Source: a bacterium (GTDB lineage: Bacteria > SZUA-79 > Acidulodesulfobacterales > Acidulodesulfobacteraceae). Taken from it: a stretch of DNA of 64,000 bases. Shown here one piece after another: positions 59,264-64,000 of the stretch. Within the stretch, counting starts at the first letter, position 1; each line of letters starts with the position of its first letter. A program made the translations under genes and the position numbers. Location: positions 22,826-86,825 of the forward strand of contig QIJE01000022.1 of NCBI GenBank assembly GCA_003232385.1, in the 5' to 3' direction. A model generated the notes under the pieces. It saw only the letters and a list, made by a program, of their open reading frames with translations. It was not told where the DNA came from and made no database searches.

Positions 59264-59856
59264 AAATCCTCTTGTTGGAATAGAAAATCACAACGCGTCC
59301 TTCCAAGAAATAACCCGATAACCGAATTTGCCTCTCTCTTTAACAACAATTCCCTTATATAATTAAATGTTGTTCCTGTAGTAATTATATCGTCGAAGAC
59401 AATTATGTTTTTAGATTTAAAATCATACTTATCTTTCACGCAAAGATACTTCGAACCCCTTTTCTTTGCCGTGACACCTGCGATATGTCCGGGCTTGTGC
59501 CCTCTGTCGCAAACTACTGCACTCCTTAAAGTATTTATGGTTCCGAATGCCGATAGATATAAACAGACGATATTATTGGGATAACAATCTAAATAAGAGC
59601 TGCTGGAGGGGACGGGTAAAATTAAATCGTAAAAATAAAAATAATTATATATAATATTATTTAGCAGCCGCGTGAAAAACGTTATTGCCGTGTTATCCGC
59701 TTTTTTATATCGTAATATTAATCTCGAATATTTAACGGCATCCGGGGCGGCAGAATACTTCAATGATATTTTGCCCGCGGGTATATAATCGTTAACGTAG
59801 AAATATTCTCCGTTCTTCCCTATATTTATATTATCTATATTATATTTTAAGGTCAT
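59260..59856 (-). CDS. Phosphoribosyltransferase-domain protein (ComF-like or ShosT-like)
   Basis: 198 residues. The type I PRTase signature NIIVFDDIITTGTTFN (PRPP-binding, about residues 150-165) is intact, preceded by LILPVPSSSSYLD and RGHKPGHIAGVTAKKR as in ComF-type proteins. The N-terminal zinc cysteines of ComF are absent. Its substrate is unknown. It is co-translated with the DprA-like gene and divergent from the helicase, with 44 bases between starts. It may be a competence-type ComF or the toxic PRTase of a ShosTA-like pair; the sequence cannot decide. Confidence 0.78.
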   Translation of the reverse strand: MTLKYNIDNINIGKNGEYFYVNDYIPAGKISLKYSAAPDAVKYSRLILRYKKADNTAITFFTRLLNNIIYNYFYFYDLILPVPSSSSYLDCYPNNIVCLYLSAFGTINTLRSAVVCDRGHKPGHIAGVTAKKRGSKYLCVKDKYDFKSKNIIVFDDIITTGTTFNYIRELLLKREANSVIGLFLGRTRCDFLFQQEDF

Positions 59857-59900
59857 TTTTAGCTATCAAATTTATAAGAAAATAAATAGCACGTGTTACT

Positions 59901-61973
59901 ATGATAAATCTTTATTTAAAAAATTTCAATTTTAATCTATCCAATTCTATAGGCATATTACTTTTATCGGAAAATGAAAAAGAAAACTTAACAAACAGAC
60001 TTAAAAAATTAAAAGCAAATTTTAAAATATGCTCGTTTTTAAATCTTAAGTCGTATTTTAAATTAGACGGCATGATATCCGCTCCACTCGGTTTTCCGTT
60101 TAAAGATATCGAAAGATTTTTATCGTCTAAAATTATCCTTTTGGAAGATACTTCCATAACGAGCATGGAGGATGCGGCTCTCTTTAACGCCTTGTGCAGC
60201 CTTGTTTTAAGCGGCAAAATTGTTTTATGCATTAAAAAAGATATTTTTCATTTATATGATGATTTTAACGGTAACTTTCCGGAATGTTTAATAATCGATA
60301 TTTATAAAACAAGATTTAGGTTTTTAGTCGCCGCTAAAATGATTAACGATATAAACGACAACGGCTATACCCCTTCCTTATCAAATTTAATAAAAAAGAT
60401 AGCGTCTTTAGGCTTCAATATAGAGACAAATCACGCCATGCTGAACAATAAGGGGATCATTAAATTTTACGATGAGAAAAATTTTGAAATAGCCCTCAAA
60501 ATTACCCATAGCATAAGCGTGACAAACCCGGGAAAGGAATTTATATATAATAACGGGGTACTGATAGACATAACCGTAGGCGATATTTACTTTTCACCGG
60601 GTGTTATAATCGAAAGAATTAAAATATTTCGCGCAATTGCCGGCAGTACCGGTAATATAAACGTCGGCAGGCATAATAAACCTCTAATTAAAAAATTGGA
60701 CCACACGGCTTTTAGTAAAACGCAGGAATTAGCGCTAAAAGAATTAAATTCGGCTCATCTCGCTATTGCCGGGGCGGGTTCCGGAAAAACAAGGCTCATC
60801 GTTCATAAATTCCTGCACCTCTTAAACTTTATCCCTTTTAATTCCATATTAGTTTTAACATTCACGAATAATGCCGTAATAGAAATAAAAAATAGAATTC
60901 TTTCCGCACTAAAAGACGACGGAATAGATAAAGGCTTGATTTCAGAAAAGATTTTAAATGTTTACACGTATCACAGTTTTTTTTACTCTATTATAAGAGA
61001 ATTTTATAGAGAATCCGGGTTTAGTTCCATGCCTATAATAAAGGAGAATAATTTTGATTATAATAATACCGACGACAACAATATTTATATATCTTATGAC
61101 GATATAATCGCTTGCGTCGTAAAACTTTTTGAAAACGATACCATAACTTATTCCATGGCAAAAAGATTTAAATATATTCTTGTGGATGAATATCAGGACC
61201 TTGATTTTTTAAGCGATTATATCATAAAAAAAATAGATTACGGCAGAGATAATATAATGTACGCGGGAGATGACGACCAGTCCATATATAGATTTAACGG
61301 CGGAGACCATTTTAATATCCTTTTTTTCGACCTCTTTTTCCCGGACGGAAAAATCTTTGTACTTCAAAATAATTATAGGTCTAATTATAAAATTATAAAT
61401 TTTTGCAATTTTATATTAAACAATATTGCTTTTAGATTTCCGAAAAAATTAATTCCGCCAAAAAATACCGTTAAAGATGATTATATAAATGCCGTTAAAA
61501 TTCTAAGATTTAAGAATAAAAATTCGGAAGTACGATTTATATTAAATGAGTTCGGCAAATTTTTTGATCTGGGAAAATCGGTTTCTATCTTGGTCAGGAC
61601 TCAAAAAGAGGTAGATCATTTTAAATTCGTTTTTAAAGAGCTCTACCCCAATGCTTTTCTAAGTTATAAAGAATACGACAATAGGAGGTTTATAGGCACC
61701 ATACACGGGAGCAAGGGGTTGGAATTCGATATAGTATTCGTAGCAAACGTGATACAAGGCAATATACCTCATTTTAAAAGCATTATGCCGAAAATGCATG
61801 AACCCGAAGCGTTAAAGCATCCGTTCCTTAAATTTTTAAATAAAAATATTAAAATCAATACCCCTTATGACGATGAAGTTAAACTGTTTTATGTTGCGGT
61901 TTCAAGGGCCAAAGAAATAGTTTTTATTTCTTATTCGGGGGAAATATCCGAATTTTTAAGGGGAAACTTTTAG
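59901..61973 (+). CDS. UvrD/Rep-like SF1A helicase with unrecognised N-terminal half
   Basis: 690 residues. From about residue 275 all superfamily 1 motifs are intact: Q-motif FSKTQELALKEL, motif I IAGAGSGKTRLI, Ia VLTFTNNAVIEIKNRI, II ILVDEYQDLD, III YAGDDDQSIYRFNGGD, IV QNNYRSN, V GTIHGSKGLEFDIVFV and VI FYVAVSRAKEIVF. It is compact, with the 2B insertion short. Residues 1-270 match no family I recognise; they look alternating alpha/beta and contain hydrophobic strands such as IGILLLSE and GKIVLCIKKDIF. It converges on pheS, separated by 9 bases, and diverges from the PRTase. Confidence 0.85.
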   Translation: MINLYLKNFNFNLSNSIGILLLSENEKENLTNRLKKLKANFKICSFLNLKSYFKLDGMISAPLGFPFKDIERFLSSKIILLEDTSITSMEDAALFNALCSLVLSGKIVLCIKKDIFHLYDDFNGNFPECLIIDIYKTRFRFLVAAKMINDINDNGYTPSLSNLIKKIASLGFNIETNHAMLNNKGIIKFYDEKNFEIALKITHSISVTNPGKEFIYNNGVLIDITVGDIYFSPGVIIERIKIFRAIAGSTGNINVGRHNKPLIKKLDHTAFSKTQELALKELNSAHLAIAGAGSGKTRLIVHKFLHLLNFIPFNSILVLTFTNNAVIEIKNRILSALKDDGIDKGLISEKILNVYTYHSFFYSIIREFYRESGFSSMPIIKENNFDYNNTDDNNIYISYDDIIACVVKLFENDTITYSMAKRFKYILVDEYQDLDFLSDYIIKKIDYGRDNIMYAGDDDQSIYRFNGGDHFNILFFDLFFPDGKIFVLQNNYRSNYKIINFCNFILNNIAFRFPKKLIPPKNTVKDDYINAVKILRFKNKNSEVRFILNEFGKFFDLGKSVSILVRTQKEVDHFKFVFKELYPNAFLSYKEYDNRRFIGTIHGSKGLEFDIVFVANVIQGNIPHFKSIMPKMHEPEALKHPFLKFLNKNIKINTPYDDEVKLFYVAVSRAKEIVFISYSGEISEFLRGNF

Positions 61974-61975
61974 AC

Positions 61976-61994
61976 AACCGGGTCAAAACTGGTT
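61976..61994 (+). terminator. Small hairpin between convergent helicase and pheS
   Basis: AACCGG (61976-61981) pairs with CTGGTT (61989-61994, one G-U pair), loop 7 bases, overlapping the pheS stop. There is no T-run on either strand, so a terminator role is weakly supported. Confidence 0.25.
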
Positions 61995-63026
61995 CAAAAC
62001 ATCTAAATTACCCTGATAGAGCAGCCTGAGGTCGTTAATGTTATATTTTAGCATTACAATTCTGTCAAATCCCATTCCAAAGGCGAACCCTCTATACTCC
62101 GACGGGTCTATTCCTGCATACTTAAAGACATTAGGATGAACCATGCCGCAAGGAATAACCTCTATCCAGCCGGTATCTTTGCAAATACTGCACCCTTTGC
62201 CTCCGCAAAAAATACATTTTATGTCTAAATCTAAGCCCGGTTCAACAAACGGATAAAATGCAGGCCTAAATCTGATTTTTTTTGCTCCTAGGAGATACCG
62301 CACCGCTTCTTCAAGTATCCCCTTTAAATCCGTCAATCTTACGTTCTTATCTACGAAGAGCCCCTCCATCTGGTTAAACATATACAAATGCGTCGCATCT
62401 ACCGCCTCATATCTATAACATCTGCCGGGCGCAATAACCCTAAACGGGGGAGATTTTTCTTCCATTATTCTTGCCTGGACGCTTGAAGTGTGAGTTCTCG
62501 GAATAAGTCCGTTTGACAGATAAAACGTATCCCACATGTCTCTTGCAGGGTGGTCCGCCGGAATATTCAGCGCATCGAAGTTGTAATGTGCGGTTTCTAT
62601 TTCCGGACCGGAGACAACTTCGAAACCCATATATGAAAAAAAATCTACGACATCTTCGAGAACTGCGGTAATAGGATGTTTATGCGGTTTTTCAATATAA
62701 TTGCCGGGAATGGTTAAATCAACCCTGTATGTATTGATATCTTTTTTTTGTTTTATATCCGCAAGCTCATTCCTTCTATTTTTATATATTTCTTCAATTT
62801 TTTTCTTGATCTCGTTTGATTTTGAACCTATAATTTTTTTCTCTTCTTCCACATAAGAATGAATGTTGCGTAAAATTTCGGTAAGTTTCCCTTTTTTACC
62901 GGCAAAAACCTTAAACCGAATGTCTAATTCATTTAAATCCTTAGACTTATTCAATAAATCGTCAGCATCTTCTAAAATTTTGCCGATTTTATTTAAAACA
63001 TCAATATATTGTTTATTTTCCATCAT
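61983..63026 (-). CDS. pheS: Phenylalanine--tRNA ligase alpha subunit
   Basis: 347 residues. An N-terminal coiled coil (about 1-90) that contacts tRNA precedes the class II core: HTSSVQARIME, motif 2 GRCYRYEAVDATHLYMFNQ, and motif 3 FGMGFDRIVMLKYNINDLR. A four-cysteine zinc-like knuckle, CIFCGGKGCSICKDTGW, is present as in Bacillus-type PheS and absent in E. coli. PheS needs PheT for activity, yet pheT is 3.7 kb away with three genes between them. Confidence 0.95.
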   Translation of the reverse strand: MMENKQYIDVLNKIGKILEDADDLLNKSKDLNELDIRFKVFAGKKGKLTEILRNIHSYVEEEKKIIGSKSNEIKKKIEEIYKNRRNELADIKQKKDINTYRVDLTIPGNYIEKPHKHPITAVLEDVVDFFSYMGFEVVSGPEIETAHYNFDALNIPADHPARDMWDTFYLSNGLIPRTHTSSVQARIMEEKSPPFRVIAPGRCYRYEAVDATHLYMFNQMEGLFVDKNVRLTDLKGILEEAVRYLLGAKKIRFRPAFYPFVEPGLDLDIKCIFCGGKGCSICKDTGWIEVIPCGMVHPNVFKYAGIDPSEYRGFAFGMGFDRIVMLKYNINDLRLLYQGNLDVLNQF

Positions 63027-63082
63027 ATTCTATATATTATTAATCTTTTTAAACAAAATTTCAAGGATATTATTCCTTCTTC

Positions 63083-63484
63083 TTACCGCCGACCCTCAAA
63101 ACCTAAGACATCTAAAATCGGACATATTGAATCATCCCTTTTCTCTTCGCATAACGATATAAGGCTTAAAATCTCTTTGCGCATCAGATCTAATGAAGCA
63201 ATTTTTTTGTTTATATCATAGACCTTTTCTTCCGCTAATTTCTTCACGTTTGAACAAGTATTGTATTCATTGTTATTCAATGAAAAAAGTTCGGAAATCT
63301 GCTTTAGAGAAAAACCCATATCCTTTGCATGCCTTATAAAACGCAAAACATCTACGGCTCTTTCCGAATACATTCTATAGCCCGATTCACTGATATCAGG
63401 TCTGTCAATCAGTCCTATGCGTTCGTAATACCTGACGGTCTGGATATTAACATTAACCGTTTTAGCTAATTGCCCAATGGTCAT
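63083..63484 (-). CDS. MerR-family regulator with complete mercury-type cysteine triad
   Basis: 133 residues: winged helix-turn-helix (MTIGQLAKTVNVNIQTVRYYERIGLI), then the dimerisation helix and C-terminal effector loop. Cysteines at 77, 112 and 121 have spacings 35 and 9, the same as the three Hg(II)-binding cysteines of MerR (82, 117, 126), in matching contexts (TCSNVKKLAEEK; SLCEEK; SICPIL). The effector is therefore probably a soft metal ion. No mer transport or reductase genes are in view. It is followed by pheS after 56 bases; a MerR-type gene next to pheST is a recurring arrangement. Confidence 0.85.
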   Translation of the reverse strand: MTIGQLAKTVNVNIQTVRYYERIGLIDRPDISESGYRMYSERAVDVLRFIRHAKDMGFSLKQISELFSLNNNEYNTCSNVKKLAEEKVYDINKKIASLDLMRKEILSLISLCEEKRDDSICPILDVLGFEGRR

Positions 63485-63530
63485 TTCTCGCCACCGCTTT
63501 ATAATGCCGTTACGAATTTTATAGTTGAGT

Positions 63531-63559
63531 ATAATATCGGGTTAGCAAAATTATACCAA
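63531..63559 (-). promoter_or_regulatory. Candidate promoter of the MerR-family gene
   Basis: Minus strand TTGGTA (63554-63559), 17 bases, TATTAT (63531-63536, 5 of 6). It would start near 63524, about 40 bases before the ATG. I saw no clear dyad with a 19-20 base spacer typical of MerR-controlled promoters. Confidence 0.35.
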
Positions 63560-63653
63560 ATTTTATCTCGAATATCTATTCTATTTCGACTCTAATTTTA
63601 TCTGAATTCTATCTTTGGAATTTAATGTCAATGGCTTAAATGCTTCTTCGTTG

Positions 63654-63709
63654 TGGTACAGAGGGGCGGAATCGAACCGGCACGGAACTAAGTTCCGAGG
63701 AATTTTAAG
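63654..63709 (-). pseudogene. 3' half of a tRNA-Leu(UAA)-like sequence; candidate attachment-site remnant
   Basis: On the minus strand: anticodon loop CTTAAAA (63703-63709, anticodon TAA 63705-63707), stem side TTCCT, a long class II variable arm GGAAC-TTA-GTTCC (63684-63696), T-loop TTCGATT (63670-63676), acceptor side CCTCTGT, discriminator A and encoded CCA (63654-63656). The T stem has one C-C mismatch. The expected 5' half (acceptor ACAGAGG, D arm) is absent in the 290 bases upstream, and the 5' anticodon stem does not pair. This is what a tRNA 3'-end duplication left by an integrative element looks like. Confidence 0.55.
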
Positions 63710-64000
63710 TCTATTGCTGTTTGTTTCCATATAATTGCTATGACTAAAAAATTTACTGATTGCTCGTAATTTTTTAAAGAAAAGAGGTGGCCAAGCAAAT
63801 GACCGGAAAGTATGCCCGTTCACAGGAACAAAGTCATATTTCATTCCCTTCGTCATACCTTTACAAGCCGGCTTGCCGTAAACGTTGTGCCGATCTATAC
63901 GATCAAAGAACTAAACCAAAGTACAACGAACAAGGTACATGGCTTAAAATAAGGCAAATGCACTTGGACGGCAGTTTTTCAATATCGGGCAATTTATAAA
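63710..64000. other. Right-edge region: possible end of an integrated element
   Basis: After the tRNA-like remnant the sequence has no homology I recognise. If the remnant is an attachment site with the intact tRNA beyond the window, an integrated element would occupy this side, because the remnant's 3' end points left toward merR-pheS. It holds one small plus-strand ORF with a good SD (63799-63999). Confidence 0.3.
63799..63999 (+). CDS. Hypothetical small protein (66 residues)
   Basis: ATG 63799 has a strong SD (GAGGTGG, 63784-63790, 8 bases away). The predicted protein starts MTGKYARSQEQSHISF and has a basic centre with CRKRC and a W/K-rich tail (NEQGTWLKIRQMHLDG). I do not recognise a family. 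The SD and uninterrupted frame support it, but the length is short and the composition unconvincing, so it may be spurious or a small element-encoded protein. The ORF closes one base before the window edge. Confidence 0.35.
   Translation: MTGKYARSQEQSHISFPSSYLYKPACRKRCADLYDQRTKPKYNEQGTWLKIRQMHLDGSFSISGNL

Noticed and set aside
63781..63812. Plus-strand GAGGTGGCCAAGC resembling a tRNA 5' segment
   Set aside because: No matching D loop, anticodon arm or 3' acceptor follows on the plus strand; the G-rich part is better read as an SD for the 63799 ORF.
63581..63856. 91-residue minus-strand ORF
   Set aside because: It runs straight through the tRNA-like remnant, has no SD and no family resemblance; it looks like a chance open frame.

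Overview
The window is AT-rich, densely coded chromosomal DNA from a Gram-negative bacterium. It carries complex I genes, a complete-looking lipid A/Kdo/LPS-export and outer-membrane biogenesis operon, and housekeeping blocks in an order common in Deltaproteobacteria-like lineages (rplU-rpmA-obgE-proB-proA-nadD-rsfS-...-gpmI). The heme-binding chemoreceptor, LpxI instead of LpxH, and a BamA with an extra N-terminal domain fit an anaerobic deltaproteobacterial-type organism. An uncultured low-GC group such as Sva0485/Acidulodesulfobacterales is a guess from gene content, not something I could test.

Layout. Minus strand 1-6458: start of nuoC, then nuoB and nuoA, leucyl aminopeptidase, acetyl-CoA synthetase and a chemoreceptor. 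A 436-bp AT-rich spacer follows, with two sigma70-like promoters and a hairpin leader for rplU. Plus strand 6895-19538: ribosomal proteins L21 and L27, ObgE, proline biosynthesis (proB, proA), nadD, rsfS, a LapA-LapB-like fusion, gpmI (split by an 11-bp tandem duplication), an RluD-type pseudouridine synthase, pgeF, coaE, a degenerate GGDEF protein and rho. Minus strand 19547-37382, read right to left: mazG, lnt, prfB (with a programmed +1 frameshift), lysS, lolC/E, lolD, bamA, skp, lpxD, fabZ, lpxA, lpxI, lpxB, msbA, waaA, with gaps and overlaps so tight that one long envelope operon is likely. Minus strand 37624-41396: phoH, a PgpH-type HD protein and ybeY behind a near-consensus promoter. 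Minus strand 41502-59856: phosphoribosyltransferase, a DprA-like protein, pheT (two frameshifts), rseP, tsaB, a DUF465-like small protein, the full ilv-leu set (ilvD, ilvB, ilvN, ilvC, leuA, leuC, leuD, leuB), asd and murJ. A UvrD-like helicase is on the plus strand (59901-61973). The right end holds pheS, a MerR-family regulator, and a region with a tRNA-Leu-like 3' half and a small ORF.

How the genes work together. The envelope operon couples lipid A synthesis (LpxA/D/I/B, WaaA), flipping (MsbA), lipoprotein acylation and sorting (Lnt, LolCE/D) and outer-membrane protein assembly (Skp, BamA). The plus-strand LapA-LapB-like protein would be expected to tune LpxC stability. The ilv-leu block makes valine, isoleucine and leucine.

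Most unusual parts. First, a three-gene accessory-looking module (phosphoribosyltransferase, non-canonical DprA-like protein, divergent helicase with an unrecognised N-terminal half) sits between pheS and pheT, which are normally adjacent; the first two resemble the gene content of ShosTA-type toxin/antitoxin defence. Second, a tRNA-Leu(UAA)-like 3' half near the right edge looks like an attachment-site remnant. Third, reading frames are disturbed in gpmI and pheT, while the prfB shift is a genuine recoding site.
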